Part shown: in pieces, positions 43,596 to 53,285 of the stretch | Layout: every line of letters begins with the position of its first letter | How positions within the stretch are numbered: the first letter of the stretch is position 1 | Source: Gemmatimonadales bacterium UBA2960 | GTDB lineage: Bacteria > Gemmatimonadota > Gemmatimonadetes > Longimicrobiales > Gaopeijiaceae | Direction of reading: 5' to 3' | NCBI GenBank assembly: GCA_002348465.1 | Contig: DEBI01000134.1 | Location: 1-64,000 of the forward strand | Length of the DNA stretch: 64,000 nt | The notes under the pieces: generated by a model | Database searches by the model: none | What the model was told of the DNA's origin: nothing | What the model saw: the letters and a program-made list of their open reading frames with translations, nothing else | Made by a program: the position numbers and the translations under genes

Positions 43596-44912
43596 ATGCC
43601 CACTCAGGATCTGATGGACAAGCTTGTTTCGCTGTCTAAACGTCGTGGATACATCTTCCAATCTTCCGAGATTTACGGCGGTACCGGTTCAGTTTGGGAT
43701 TACGGTCCTCTCGGTGTGGAATTGAAGCGAAACATAAAAGAGCGCTGGTGGGCTTCGATGGTTCATCGCCGTGACGACATTGAAGGACTTGATGCAGCGA
43801 TCCTTATGAACCCTCGAGTTTGGGAGGCGTCTGGTCATGTCGATGGGTTTACGGACCCGCTCATCGAATGTACGAACTGTCATCGCCGCTTTCGAGCCGA
43901 CCTGCCAGAAGTAGCAGAAGGGCAGTGCCCAAGCTGTGGCAAGAAGGATGCGTTCACAGAGCCGCGGATGTTCAATCTTATGTTCAAGACGTTCATGGGT
44001 CCGGTGGAGGACTCGTCTGCGACAGTGTACATCCGCCCGGAGACGGCCCAGGGGATCTTCGTGAATTTCTTGAATGTGCAGGGATCTGCTCGGCAGAAGG
44101 TTCCCTTCGGCATCGCCCAGATTGGAAAGGCATTCAGAAACGAGATCACGCCTGGGAATTTTATCTTTCGGACTAGAGAATTTGAGCAGGCTGAGATGCA
44201 GTTCTTCGTCAAGCCGGGCGAAGACGACGAGTGGTTTGCGCGTTGGATGGATGTGCGGATGCAGTGGCACAAAGACCTCGGAATCCGAGAGGAAAAGCTG
44301 AGATTCCATAAGCATGGACCCGACGAATTAGCCCATTATGCGAAAGACGCACACGATATCGAGTACGAATTCCCCTTCGGGTGGAAGGAGTTTGAGGGCA
44401 TACACAATCGGACCGACTTCGATCTGGCTAGGCATCAAGAGTATTCGGGAAAACGGCTCGAGTACATCGATGCACCAACCAACGAGCGTTTCATCCCATA
44501 CGTTATCGAAACGTCGATGGGTGTGGACCGTACCACGCTTGTTGTGCTAGCGGATGCGTATCGGGAAGAGGACGTAGAGGGTGAAACTAGGGTTTTGATG
44601 GCCCTGAGTCCGGAGATAGCTCCTGTAAAGGCGGCAGTATTCCCACTAGTTAAGAAGGATGGGATGCCGGAGCTTGCAAGGAAGATTCAATCCGATCTCC
44701 GTTCGGCAGCGATAAACTCGTTCTACGATCAGTCCGGGGCCATCGGTCGCCGATACCGTCGTCAGGACGAGGTTGGGACTCCGTGGTGCATTACAGTGGA
44801 TGGAGAGTCCTTGGAGAAGGGAACGGTCACTATTCGGGATCGTGATACCCTTGAGCAGGTTCGGATATCAATGGATCAAATAGTGACTTGGATCCAGGAG
44901 CAACTAAGCTGA
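43596..44912 (+). CDS. glyS: Glycyl-tRNA synthetase, alpha2 type
   Basis: A class II synthetase that charges tRNA-Gly. The ATG at 43596 has TGAGG 7 bases upstream, while a TTG at 43584 lies within that site. Visible features are SGHVDGFTDPLIEC followed by two CxxC pairs for zinc (CTNCHRRF and CPSCGKKD), motif 2 FRNEITPGNFIFRTREFEQ, and motif 3 GVDRTTLVVLADAY. The anticodon-binding domain takes the C-terminal ~100 residues. At 438 residues it is the eukaryote-like homodimeric form, not the GlyQ/GlyS tetramer. The end overlaps the next gene. Confidence 0.95.
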   Translation: MPTQDLMDKLVSLSKRRGYIFQSSEIYGGTGSVWDYGPLGVELKRNIKERWWASMVHRRDDIEGLDAAILMNPRVWEASGHVDGFTDPLIECTNCHRRFRADLPEVAEGQCPSCGKKDAFTEPRMFNLMFKTFMGPVEDSSATVYIRPETAQGIFVNFLNVQGSARQKVPFGIAQIGKAFRNEITPGNFIFRTREFEQAEMQFFVKPGEDDEWFARWMDVRMQWHKDLGIREEKLRFHKHGPDELAHYAKDAHDIEYEFPFGWKEFEGIHNRTDFDLARHQEYSGKRLEYIDAPTNERFIPYVIETSMGVDRTTLVVLADAYREEDVEGETRVLMALSPEIAPVKAAVFPLVKKDGMPELARKIQSDLRSAAINSFYDQSGAIGRRYRRQDEVGTPWCITVDGESLEKGTVTIRDRDTLEQVRISMDQIVTWIQEQLS

Positions 44913-45373
44913 GCGACGAAAAGCGGGTTAGGGATGATCTCATCATTTACGCTGCGGGAGAGATCCATTCTGACTGGCGAGACCAGTTCAGAGGACATCT
45001 CGAAGAGTTGGGTGTCGACACACATGTAGTGGGGCCGCAGGAAGTACACGATCGGTCTGACTCAGTCGGCGAAGACATCCTTGGCGAGCAGCCAGCACCA
45101 GTGTATCGAGACCTGATGGGTGCACGAGTGAATACCTTGAGGACGCGAGTCCTGATGCAACGTGCGGACGTTTGTGTCGCTTACTTTGGACCAAAGTACA
45201 AACAATGGAACACTGCTTTAGACGCAGGAGCAGCCATTGCTAGCGGTGTACCGTTGATTCTGGTCAGAAGCGAGGAGAATGTTCACGCCCTCAAAGAAGT
45301 GGATGCACTAGCTAGCCTGACAGTTGAAACATTGGAACAGGCGGCTCAGGCAGTGGCATACATCTTCGAGTAG
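44909..45373 (+). CDS. ytoQ: YtoQ-family protein
   Basis: The product of about 154 residues has the nucleotide-deoxyribosyltransferase-like pattern of YtoQ (LIIYAAGEIHSDWRDQF, CVAYFGPKYKQWNTALDAG and GVPLILVR). The biochemical function is not established. The start is unusual. CTG 44909 overlaps the glyS TGA as CTGA and has AGGAG 8 bases upstream, whereas the nearest standard start is a TTG at 44888 inside glyS with no ribosome site. I chose CTG on that basis; the TTG remains possible. Confidence 0.8.
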   Translation: MSDEKRVRDDLIIYAAGEIHSDWRDQFRGHLEELGVDTHVVGPQEVHDRSDSVGEDILGEQPAPVYRDLMGARVNTLRTRVLMQRADVCVAYFGPKYKQWNTALDAGAAIASGVPLILVRSEENVHALKEVDALASLTVETLEQAAQAVAYIFE

Positions 45374-45426
45374 CGTATAGTCCCTCGGGTCGATTCCCGA
45401 CTCGTTCACAACCAAATCGCGGGAGT

Positions 45427-46905
45427 ATGCTCGTGTCGTCGAAGTCCGAAGTCTTCAGCTCACGTTGGGGCATGCTTCTCGCGATGCTGGGAATGGCGGT
45501 GGGAACCGGGAATATTTGGAGGTTCCCGCGCATAGCAGCGAGCAACGGCGGTGGATCGTTCTTGGTTGCTTGGGTTGTCTTTCTCCTCGCCTGGTCTGTC
45601 CCGCTGCTGATTCTCGAATTTGGGATGGGTAAGGCGACACGAAGCGGCTCAATTGGATCATTCGTTAAGATTCTTGGACCGGGTTTCGCTTGGATGGGTG
45701 CGTGGATCGCATTCGTAGCTACGGCGATCATGTTCTATTACTCGGTCGTGATGGGTTGGACGATCCGCTTCTTTGTCGGGACTATCACGGGAGATATTCC
45801 GACGCCGGGTGCGGCACCTGATGCATTCTGGGAGTCATTCCATTCGACACCGGGAGCAATCGTGACGCACGCTGTGGCTATGGGTTTGGCGCTCTTCGTG
45901 GTTTCAAAGGGTGTCAAGGGCATAGAAACCGCAGCCAAGGTTCTCATTCCAAGCCTGATTGTTCTGGTTCTTGTGCTCGCCATCCGTGCGTTGACGATGC
46001 CAGGTGCCTCTGAAGGCCTTGCGTTTCTGTTTACGCCAGAGCTCTCGGAGCTTACGAACTACAGTATCTGGATAGAGGCGCTGACGCAGAACGCATGGGA
46101 CACAGGGGCGGGGTGGGGTCTCGTGCTCACCTATGCCATTTACATGCGGGCAAATGAAGACACCGCCCTGAATGCGTTTGTGATCGGATTTGGGAATAAT
46201 TCGATGTCGCTTCTAGCTGGAATTATGGTTCTGTGCACGGTCTTCTCTGTTATGCCAGTGGCTGAGGCTGAAGCCATGTTGGCTACTTCTGGAAATGAAG
46301 GGCTGACCTTTATCTGGGTTCCACAACTCTTCCAACAGATCCCAGGTGGTCAGTTTTTCCAAGCGCTATTCTTTTTGGCGTTGGTTTTCGCAGCTTGGAC
46401 AAGCTTAGTAGCCATGATTGAGATGGCGTCGCGCCTTCTCATGGATCTAGGATTCGAGCGAGGAAAGGCCATTGGAATCGTCGGCGTGGCTGGGCTATTA
46501 CTCGGGATTCCGAGTGCGCTAAAGCTAGAGATCTTCCAGAACCAGGACTGGGTTTGGGGGGTGGCACTCATGGTTTCTGGCTTCTTCTTCGCTTTTGCAG
46601 TCCTCAAGTACGGCGTAACTAGGTTCCGCGAGACCTTCATAAATCAATCAGGCTCTGATATTCAGATCGGGCCTTGGTGGGACTGGGCGATGCGGCTTGT
46701 CGCTTTCGAAGCCGTTTTCCTAGCGGCTTGGTTCTTGTGGAGCGCGCGAAGTGATGACTTCCGGGAGACGTGGACATTGTTCAGCCCATACAATGTCGGG
46801 TCCGTCGTGATTCAGTTCGTTATCGTCCTGATCATATTCCTGCTACTGAATAAACGAATTGCGAGTGCGGTTCAAAGGGGCCAGGAGCAGCCCGCAGCGG
46901 AGTAG
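45427..46905 (+). CDS. Sodium-dependent transporter of the NSS (SNF) family
   Basis: Twelve or so membrane helices are present. TM1 carries GMAVGTGNIWRFPRIAASNGGG, given here in shortened sense as the sodium and substrate site of the family, and the GKATRSGSIGSF loop follows. Bacterial members import amino acids such as tryptophan, methionine or alanine. The 492-residue length is typical. The MetS-like small subunit that often sits directly downstream of MetP-type members is instead found at 48801, after two unrelated genes. Confidence 0.92.
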   Translation: MLVSSKSEVFSSRWGMLLAMLGMAVGTGNIWRFPRIAASNGGGSFLVAWVVFLLAWSVPLLILEFGMGKATRSGSIGSFVKILGPGFAWMGAWIAFVATAIMFYYSVVMGWTIRFFVGTITGDIPTPGAAPDAFWESFHSTPGAIVTHAVAMGLALFVVSKGVKGIETAAKVLIPSLIVLVLVLAIRALTMPGASEGLAFLFTPELSELTNYSIWIEALTQNAWDTGAGWGLVLTYAIYMRANEDTALNAFVIGFGNNSMSLLAGIMVLCTVFSVMPVAEAEAMLATSGNEGLTFIWVPQLFQQIPGGQFFQALFFLALVFAAWTSLVAMIEMASRLLMDLGFERGKAIGIVGVAGLLLGIPSALKLEIFQNQDWVWGVALMVSGFFFAFAVLKYGVTRFRETFINQSGSDIQIGPWWDWAMRLVAFEAVFLAAWFLWSARSDDFRETWTLFSPYNVGSVVIQFVIVLIIFLLLNKRIASAVQRGQEQPAAE

Positions 46906-47009
46906 GTTAGGGTTTCGAATGATCCTGCACCTAACAGGTCTTCCCCTTGTGCTCGCATCAGAGACACTTGCGGGTGAGCGAACAGTGATGGTCCGGGGGT
47001 AGCGGATCT

Positions 47010-47795
47010 ATGTCTCTACACGATGCGTATGCTCGGATTACTCCGTGGGAACTTGCGTTTGTATCTGAAAAAGATGCCCGAAAATTTGTGAGTTCGGTCC
47101 AAGAAGAGTCCGAGGGTCGTGGCGCTGACCCGCAGATGCTCGAGTCCTTTCTGACTATGGCTTCAGTCGATCAATTCATTCTCGGTTTGGGGGGCGCCGA
47201 AAGTGAGGAAGGGGCCTCCATGCGTTTCGGAGGGCTAGCGTTTCACCTATATCACTTTACGACTGAGAGTTGTCCTCTTTATCTGCTGACTGTAGACGCA
47301 GCCCGATATCTGGTGGAAGGAAGACCACCGGGTTCTCCAACTCTCCCTGGTGCTTCGGGGTATCTGCAGTTGCCGCAACACTTCTTTTGGACGGGAGTTG
47401 CGTCGTCTGGGGCTTCGCAGGAGTCGATCGACGGGATTTTTTGGACAGCGACGTCGGGCGGTCTTCTTCACACGCTCTTGGTCACTGGTATTAGACCGGA
47501 CAGACCAGGCCTCGGTGTTATCCCATTACCTCCTGCACCTCTGAATGATGCTCCAATATGGCTAGACCTTGAAGCTCGTGGTACTGAGGATGACTTCTCG
47601 GCCTCACTCCCGGGTGGCGAACTAGATGGCCTGTACGGCGTGTCGACTGCCGGCGAGGTTTTTAAGCTTTTGGCCCGAATCTTTGCCTATATATCGAGTG
47701 ACCAGGGCAGGCTCGAGGCCGAAGCGCCGCACGAAGGTGAGCAAGCTCCAGAGCCGTCTTGTTTGCCTTACACCCGGATCGGACGGGGCGTTTGA
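47010..47795 (+). CDS. Uncharacterised cytoplasmic protein
   Basis: ATG 47010 follows GGGGGTAGCGG. The 261-residue product is acidic, without signal or membrane segments. It has aromatic-rich, hydrophobic central stretches (FHLYHFTTESCPLYLLTV, LPQHFFWTGVASSGA) and a proline-rich part (RPGLGVIPLPPAPLNDAPIW). It lacks any motif I recognise. It stands between the NSS transporter and the HD protein on the same strand. Confidence 0.7.
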   Translation: MSLHDAYARITPWELAFVSEKDARKFVSSVQEESEGRGADPQMLESFLTMASVDQFILGLGGAESEEGASMRFGGLAFHLYHFTTESCPLYLLTVDAARYLVEGRPPGSPTLPGASGYLQLPQHFFWTGVASSGASQESIDGIFWTATSGGLLHTLLVTGIRPDRPGLGVIPLPPAPLNDAPIWLDLEARGTEDDFSASLPGGELDGLYGVSTAGEVFKLLARIFAYISSDQGRLEAEAPHEGEQAPEPSCLPYTRIGRGV

Positions 47796-47959
47796 AGGAA
47801 GCTATGTTAGGAAAGTTTCTGGTTACCCCTAGTGAGTCTTCCTCGTTGAAGGTATGACCAACTCCTGCGGTGGTTTCCCGTGCCGAGTGAACGTTGACCG
47901 TTGTGTTACCGGGTACCAGCTTCGCGCACCACATCGTTCCTTCTAAATATGAGGATTCT

Positions 47960-48529
47960 ATGCCTGATCGTAGCGACGCTGTAGCCCTTCTTGAGGAGTG
48001 GGTCGAGAACGACGGCCTTCGCAAGCATATGTACTCTGTGGAAGCTGCAGTCCGACACTACGCGCGAATGCGCGGTGAAGACCAAGAGCTGTGGGGTTTG
48101 GCTGGCCTCCTTCATGATCTAGACTGGGAGAAGAGTCCTGAGAATCACCCACTGACTGCTGTTGACCATCTTCGGGAGCTTGGATATCCCGAAGAGGTGC
48201 TTCACGCAATCCTCGCTCACCGCTCCGACTTTACGGGTGTTGAGCCGACGAGTGACTTGGATAAGGTTCTTGTCGCTTGCGACGAGTTGTCTGGTTTGGT
48301 TTTCGCCACCTGCTTGGTTCGGCCTACCGGGATCGATGACCTGAAACCGAAATCCGTTACCAAGAAGCTTAAGGACAAACAATTCGCAGCAGGCGTGAGC
48401 AGGGATGAAGTCCAGCGGGGGGTTGAGTTAATCGGTCTGGAGCGCTCGGAGCACATCCAGAATGTGATAGATGGGTTGCGATCTGTTGCAGATCAGTTGG
48501 GGCTCAGCGGGGTGGATCGTTCAGATTGA
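47960..48529 (+). CDS. HD-domain (HDIG-type) hydrolase
   Basis: ATG 47960 follows TGAGG. The 189-residue protein has the HD-superfamily pattern: His in LRKHMYSVEAA, the His-Asp pair in LAGLLHDLDWEK, and later HP and HRSD histidines. Such small proteins are annotated as HDIG or HAD-linked phosphohydrolases, and many act on nucleotides. The substrate is unknown. A longer reading frame beginning at 47894 has no supporting ribosome site. Confidence 0.85.
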   Translation: MPDRSDAVALLEEWVENDGLRKHMYSVEAAVRHYARMRGEDQELWGLAGLLHDLDWEKSPENHPLTAVDHLRELGYPEEVLHAILAHRSDFTGVEPTSDLDKVLVACDELSGLVFATCLVRPTGIDDLKPKSVTKKLKDKQFAAGVSRDEVQRGVELIGLERSEHIQNVIDGLRSVADQLGLSGVDRSD

Positions 48530-48800
48530 TTTTGCGGGCGATTGAAAATGACAGTCGCTTTCTTACCTCTGTTAGCGTGCATGTCTTCATGGTTCGCTGA
48601 ACCCAGTGACGCATCATCCGTTCTGGAGCGTTGATTGGTCCGTCGCTCGAAGAGAATAAGGCTCCGAATCAGCTTGCCCGCCCCCCCAGCTTGCGCCACC
48701 TTACGCCGGCCGTTTTTCACTCCATGCACTGGAGTGGCAGGCGGCCGCCGAATGCTCAAACAAACGATCAACCGGCCGCTGCCGGGCGAGAGGAACGCCT
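48530..48800. other. 270-base intergenic region without a clear gene
   Basis: The stretch holds a C7 run near 48682, a GC-rich inverted element (CCGGCCG at 48707 and related CGGCCG copies downstream) and no convincing promoter. It probably carries the transcription start for the MetS-like gene and carB. Confidence 0.3.
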
Positions 48801-48917
48801 ATGACGACCAGTACTTGGATCACGATGATCGTGGTCATGGCTTTCGTCTGGGGTGGTTTCGCCACCGTGCTGCTCACCGCTATCCGAAAGGAGTCAGGCA
48901 AGAGCAGTGACGCTTAA
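48801..48917 (+). CDS. MetS-family small subunit of an NSS transporter
   Basis: A 38-residue reading frame starts at ATG 48801 with GAGAGGAA ahead of it. It encodes a single membrane helix with the family look: a few polar residues, TWITMIVVMAFVWGGFATV, then LLTAIRKE and a polar tail. MetS-type proteins are obligate small partners of sodium-dependent methionine/alanine transporters. The likely partner is the NSS transporter at 45427-46905, about 1.9 kb upstream and separated by two genes. The gene is too short for routine detection but fits in size, orientation and topology. Confidence 0.75.
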   Translation: MTTSTWITMIVVMAFVWGGFATVLLTAIRKESGKSSDA

Positions 48918-48956
48918 GGTTACTTCGCCAGCGCGGCCTCGGCTTCAAGGACGCTC

Positions 48957-51900
48957 GTGCCTAGACGCGACGACTTAGACACGATTCTCATCTTGGGTTC
49001 TGGACCGATTGTGATCGGTCAAGCCTGCGAGTTCGACTATTCCGGTACGCAGTCCGTGCGTGCTCTGAAGGAAGAGGGATACCGGGTCGTTTTGGTGAAC
49101 TCGAATCCGGCTACGATCATGACTGATCCTGATATAGCGGATCAGACATACATTGAACCGATCACTGCGGAGTGGGTCGAGAAAGTTATTGAGAAAGAAA
49201 AGCCGGACGCTCTCTTGCCGACTATGGGTGGACAGACTGCGCTCAATGTGGCGATGGACCTCCATCGTGCAGGGGTTCTGGAGAAACACGGTGTCGAACT
49301 GATCGGTGCCAACGAGACATCGATTGAGATGGCTGAAGACCGCGAGCAGTTTGCCGAGGCGATGGAGCGTATTGGCCTAAAAGTGCCGACCGGTGGCTTC
49401 GCGAAAACGCTGGAAGAAGCTCTTGAGATAGTGGAGAGTACAGAGTATCCAGCGATTGTTCGACCCTCGTACACTCTTGGTGGTACTGGCGGGGGAATCG
49501 CGTACAACAGGGAAGAGTTCGAAGTCCAAGTTCGAAAGGGGCTCGATGCGTCTCCCATTACAGAGGTTCTGATTGATCGTTCGATTTTGGGATGGAAGGA
49601 GTACGAACTTGAGGTTGTTCGTGACGGTGTTGATAACGTCATCATTATCTGCGCCATAGAAAATATTGACCCGATGGGAGTGCATACCGGAGACTCAATA
49701 ACCGTCGCGCCCGCGCAGACGTTGACGGATGTTGAGTACCAAGAGATGCGTGACGCATCGATTGCGATCATCCGAGAAATTGGTGTGGAAGCCGGTGGTT
49801 GTAACGTGCAGTTTGCAGTCAGTCCCGAGACTGGCGAGATGCTTGTCATCGAGATGAATCCAAGAGTCTCTCGCTCCTCCGCCTTGGCCTCTAAGGCGAC
49901 CGGATTCCCGATAGCTCGAGTCGGCGCCAAGCTGGCAGTGGGATACCATCTCCACGAGTTGCCGAACGATATCACCAAGACGACACCGGCATCGTTTGAA
50001 CCAGTGCTTGATTACACCGTCATCAAGATTCCCCGCTTCGCCTTTGAGAAGTTCTCTGAGGTTGACGATACTCTGGGCGTGCAGATGAAGTCGGTTGGGG
50101 AAGTGATGGCGATTGGGCGGACGTTTCGGAGTGCTTGGCAAAAAGGATTTCGAGGTCTCGAAACCGACCGGACCGGCTGGGTTGTTGGGTCAGAGTTGAA
50201 GGACGACGGGTTAGAAGCAGAAGACCGTAATGCGCTGCTTTCGGCACTCCGCCGACCCACCGCGCATAGGCCGTTTCAGCTCAAGCGCGCGCTCCAGTCG
50301 GGCTTGACCGTGGACGAGATCTTCGAAGCTACCAAGATCGATCCGTGGTTTTTGGATCAGTTCCTTCAGATCATCGAATGGGAACGGACCTACGCTGAGG
50401 CGGAGGAGATCACCCCTGAAATCACTCACGCGATGAAGAGAGAGGGGTTCAGCGATATACAAATGGCGGCCTTAAGGGGGGAGGACGAAGCCACAGTGCG
50501 CGAACGGAGATGGAGTTGGGACATCCATCCTACGTACAATGTGGTAGACACCTGTGCAGGTGAGTTCCCTGCTCAGACTCCTTATTTCTATTCGTCGTAC
50601 GAGACCGAATCCGAATCAGAGCCATCGGCTAGGGAGAAGGTCGTCATCCTCGGAAGTGGCCCGAACCGAATCGGTCAAGGGATTGAGTTCGACTACTGCT
50701 GTGTGCAGGCCGTACTCGCGCTAAGAGAGGCGGGCTTCGAGACGATCATGGTTAATTCCAACCCAGAGACGGTATCCACAGACTTTGATGTTAGTGACAA
50801 GCTATACTTCGAGCCGCTGACACTAGAGGATGTGCTGGAGATCCTGTACCTAGAGCAACCGAAGGGCGTGATCGTTCAGTTGGGTGGCCAGACGCCACTC
50901 AAGCTCGCGAAGGGCTTAGAGGAATTTGGGGCTCCAGTTTTAGGTACATCAGTTGATGCGATCGACCGGGCTGAGGATCGCGACCGTTTCGATGAGGTTT
51001 GCCGGATCGTCGGAGCTCGAACTCCGGATAACGGGATTGCGACCTCAGAAGAAGAAGCCCTCAGGGTAGCTAAAAAGATCGGATTTCCAGTGCTTGTGCG
51101 TCCAAGTTACGTCCTCGGAGGTCGAGCAATGAGGATCATCTACGACGAGCCATCACTGCGGCGGTATTTTGAGGAGGCAGTGAAGGCGTCTCCCGACCGT
51201 CCGGTTCTCATAGATTCGTTCCTAGAGGATGCGTTCGAAGCGGATGTTGACTGCCTGTGTGACGGTACAGACGTCGTGATAGGTGGAATTATGCAGCACA
51301 TTGAGGACGCAGGTGTGCATTCTGGTGATTCCGCGTGTGTACTGCCCCCGTATTTACTTTCTGGTGACGCGCTGGAAGAAATCAGGGATATGACCCGAAA
51401 GTTCGCACTGGAGCTTGGGGTGGTAGGCTTGATGAATGTTCAGTATGCCATCCGCGATGGAATCGTTTACGTACTAGAGGTGAATCCTCGTGCTTCCCGG
51501 ACGATCCCTTTTGTAAGTAAGGCTACCGGGGTTCCTTTGGCGCGTCTTGCTTCACGTATTATGGCTGGCGAGAGGCTAGCCGAACTAAACGTTTCTGAGG
51601 AGCCGCCAGTTCCAGGAGTAGCTGTTAAGGAAGCCGCATTTCCATTCAACCGTTTCGATGTCGATGTACTGCTGGGACCTGAAATGAGGTCGACGGGTGA
51701 GGTGATGGGGTTCGACGATTCGTTCGGTATGGCTTTTGCGAAAGCTCAGGTTTCAGCAGGCAACGTGCTCCCAGAGTCAGGGCGGGTCATCGTCACGGTG
51801 AACGAGCGTGACCGCGAGACCGTGACGCCCATGCTGAGGCGGCTAAGTGATTTAGGCTTCGAGCTGATGGCGACACGTGGGATGCACGGGTATCTGACTC

Positions 51901-52199
51901 GACTGGGTGTAACTGCTGAAATGGTGTACAAGGTCAACGAGGGTCGACCAAACATTGTCGACCACATTGTGACGGGTGATATCGCATTACTTATAAACAC
52001 GCCTCTAGGTAAGCAGTCCCAGTACGATGACTATGCCATGCGCCGTGCAGCAATCACCTACGGTGTGCCTTATCTGACGACCATGTCTGCAACGTCGGCG
52101 GCGGTAGATGCGCTGATCGCTCTCCGCACCACACGGCGGGATGTTCGATCATTGCAGGAACGAATCGAGTCGGTTCAAGTAGCCGAGAACGCGGGCTGA
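48957..52199 (+). CDS. carB: Carbamoyl-phosphate synthase large subunit
   Basis: Synthesises carbamoyl phosphate from ammonia, bicarbonate and two ATP for pyrimidines and arginine. The 1080-residue length is standard. Both ATP-grasp halves begin with a pre-ATP-grasp motif ([19 protein letters not shown] and [18 protein letters not shown]). The oligomerisation and MGS-like allosteric domains are complete, the latter from about residue 940 ([16 protein letters not shown]). The start is GTG 48957. The carA subunit is not in the window. Confidence 0.97.
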   Translation: MPRRDDLDTILILGSGPIVIGQACEFDYSGTQSVRALKEEGYRVVLVNSNPATIMTDPDIADQTYIEPITAEWVEKVIEKEKPDALLPTMGGQTALNVAMDLHRAGVLEKHGVELIGANETSIEMAEDREQFAEAMERIGLKVPTGGFAKTLEEALEIVESTEYPAIVRPSYTLGGTGGGIAYNREEFEVQVRKGLDASPITEVLIDRSILGWKEYELEVVRDGVDNVIIICAIENIDPMGVHTGDSITVAPAQTLTDVEYQEMRDASIAIIREIGVEAGGCNVQFAVSPETGEMLVIEMNPRVSRSSALASKATGFPIARVGAKLAVGYHLHELPNDITKTTPASFEPVLDYTVIKIPRFAFEKFSEVDDTLGVQMKSVGEVMAIGRTFRSAWQKGFRGLETDRTGWVVGSELKDDGLEAEDRNALLSALRRPTAHRPFQLKRALQSGLTVDEIFEATKIDPWFLDQFLQIIEWERTYAEAEEITPEITHAMKREGFSDIQMAALRGEDEATVRERRWSWDIHPTYNVVDTCAGEFPAQTPYFYSSYETESESEPSAREKVVILGSGPNRIGQGIEFDYCCVQAVLALREAGFETIMVNSNPETVSTDFDVSDKLYFEPLTLEDVLEILYLEQPKGVIVQLGGQTPLKLAKGLEEFGAPVLGTSVDAIDRAEDRDRFDEVCRIVGARTPDNGIATSEEEALRVAKKIGFPVLVRPSYVLGGRAMRIIYDEPSLRRYFEEAVKASPDRPVLIDSFLEDAFEADVDCLCDGTDVVIGGIMQHIEDAGVHSGDSACVLPPYLLSGDALEEIRDMTRKFALELGVVGLMNVQYAIRDGIVYVLEVNPRASRTIPFVSKATGVPLARLASRIMAGERLAELNVSEEPPVPGVAVKEAAFPFNRFDVDVLLGPEMRSTGEVMGFDDSFGMAFAKAQVSAGNVLPESGRVIVTVNERDRETVTPMLRRLSDLGFELMATRGMHGYLTRLGVTAEMVYKVNEGRPNIVDHIVTGDIALLINTPLGKQSQYDDYAMRRAAITYGVPYLTTMSATSAAVDALIALRTTRRDVRSLQERIESVQVAENAG

Positions 52200-52259
52200 C
52201 TCCGAAATCCTGGGTCATGGTGACAGAGGATTTATGAAACAGCCGGAGGTGATGAACAC

Positions 52260-53240
52260 ATGGGTTCGATGACCGGCTTCTATCTCCATCCAGCGTCTTC
52301 GTTACACGACACTGGATGGGGGCACCCTGAACACCAAGGTCGCTTGCGTGCGTTGGCTTCGACGGTGGGTAAGGATCTGTTGACCTTGCATGGGCACGTC
52401 GACCAGATGAAGTCAGGTGATGCATCTTTGGAGGATCTAGGTCTAGTACATACCTCAGCTCACATCAATTCTGTGAGAGCGGTTTGTGATAGGGCTAAAG
52501 AGTCGGGGCGGATCGAGTCTGTGGCGGCGGATACAAATGTGTCGGCTTCATCATGGGAAGCGGCGCTGGGGAGTGTAGGCTCGGCAATCGAGGCGGCCAG
52601 AGCGGTCGCGGAAGGAGAGATCTCGAATGCTTTTGTAGCCGCCCGTCCCCCTGGTCACCACGCTAGACCGGACGGTGCCATGGGCTTCTGTCTGTTCAAC
52701 AACGTGGGAGTTGCCGCGCGATGGTTACAGGCTATGAACCTAGCTGAGCGCATATTGATCTTGGATTGGGATGTTCACCACGGAAACGGCACTCAGGACA
52801 CGTTCTACGAGGATGACAGTGTCTTCTTCGTTTCTTTACATCAGTCTTCACACTACCCCGGATCGGGTGCTGCGGATGAGACGGGCGCCGGCTTAGGGCT
52901 GGGCCGAACATTAAATGTGCCACTTTCTGAGGGGACAAGTGCAGAGACCTACAAAGATGTTTTTGCAGAGACGTTGGCTTCTGTAGCAGACCGATTCGAT
53001 CCTGATTTCGTGCTTGTATCGTCTGGTTTCGATTGTTTAGCGGGTGATCCACTGGGTGGCTTTTTGCTCGAGCCTGAAGATTTACACTGGATGACTCGCC
53101 GGGTGACAGAATACGCTTCTGCCTCATGTAACGGCCGGATCGTAGCTGTTCTTGAGGGTGGGTACGACCCTAAGCGTTTGGGTGCGGGCACGTTGGCTGT
53201 TATCCGGGCCCTAGCGGATCTTGAGGTCCAGGGAGACTGA
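52260..53240 (+). CDS. Histone-deacetylase-family (AcuC/AphA-like) amidohydrolase
   Basis: Zinc-dependent deacetylase fold, 326 residues. Visible motifs are PPGHHARPDGAMGFCLFNNV (the active-site His pair), ILDWDVHHGNGTQ (metal Asp and His) and FDCLAGDPLGGF (second metal Asp). Bacterial members deacetylate acetylpolyamines or acetylated proteins. Another in-frame ATG at 52269 is equally possible as start. It follows carB by about 60 bases. Confidence 0.92.
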   Translation: MGSMTGFYLHPASSLHDTGWGHPEHQGRLRALASTVGKDLLTLHGHVDQMKSGDASLEDLGLVHTSAHINSVRAVCDRAKESGRIESVAADTNVSASSWEAALGSVGSAIEAARAVAEGEISNAFVAARPPGHHARPDGAMGFCLFNNVGVAARWLQAMNLAERILILDWDVHHGNGTQDTFYEDDSVFFVSLHQSSHYPGSGAADETGAGLGLGRTLNVPLSEGTSAETYKDVFAETLASVADRFDPDFVLVSSGFDCLAGDPLGGFLLEPEDLHWMTRRVTEYASASCNGRIVAVLEGGYDPKRLGAGTLAVIRALADLEVQGD

Positions 53241-53285
53241 GCGACTCGTTGCCCAAGGCATCGTGGCCCGTACCTTTACATCACC

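Noticed and set aside
45385..45414. T-arm-like hairpin TCGGGTCGATTCCCGA followed by ACCA, suggesting a tRNA 3' end
   Set aside because: The loop is one base short, the upstream 45 bases are coding (ytoQ) and no acceptor, D or anticodon arms pair. It is only a hairpin resemblance.
49142..49978. Minus-strand 278-codon frame
   Set aside because: It lies antisense to carB, a strongly conserved gene, and shows Ser/Thr/Ile-rich shadow composition.
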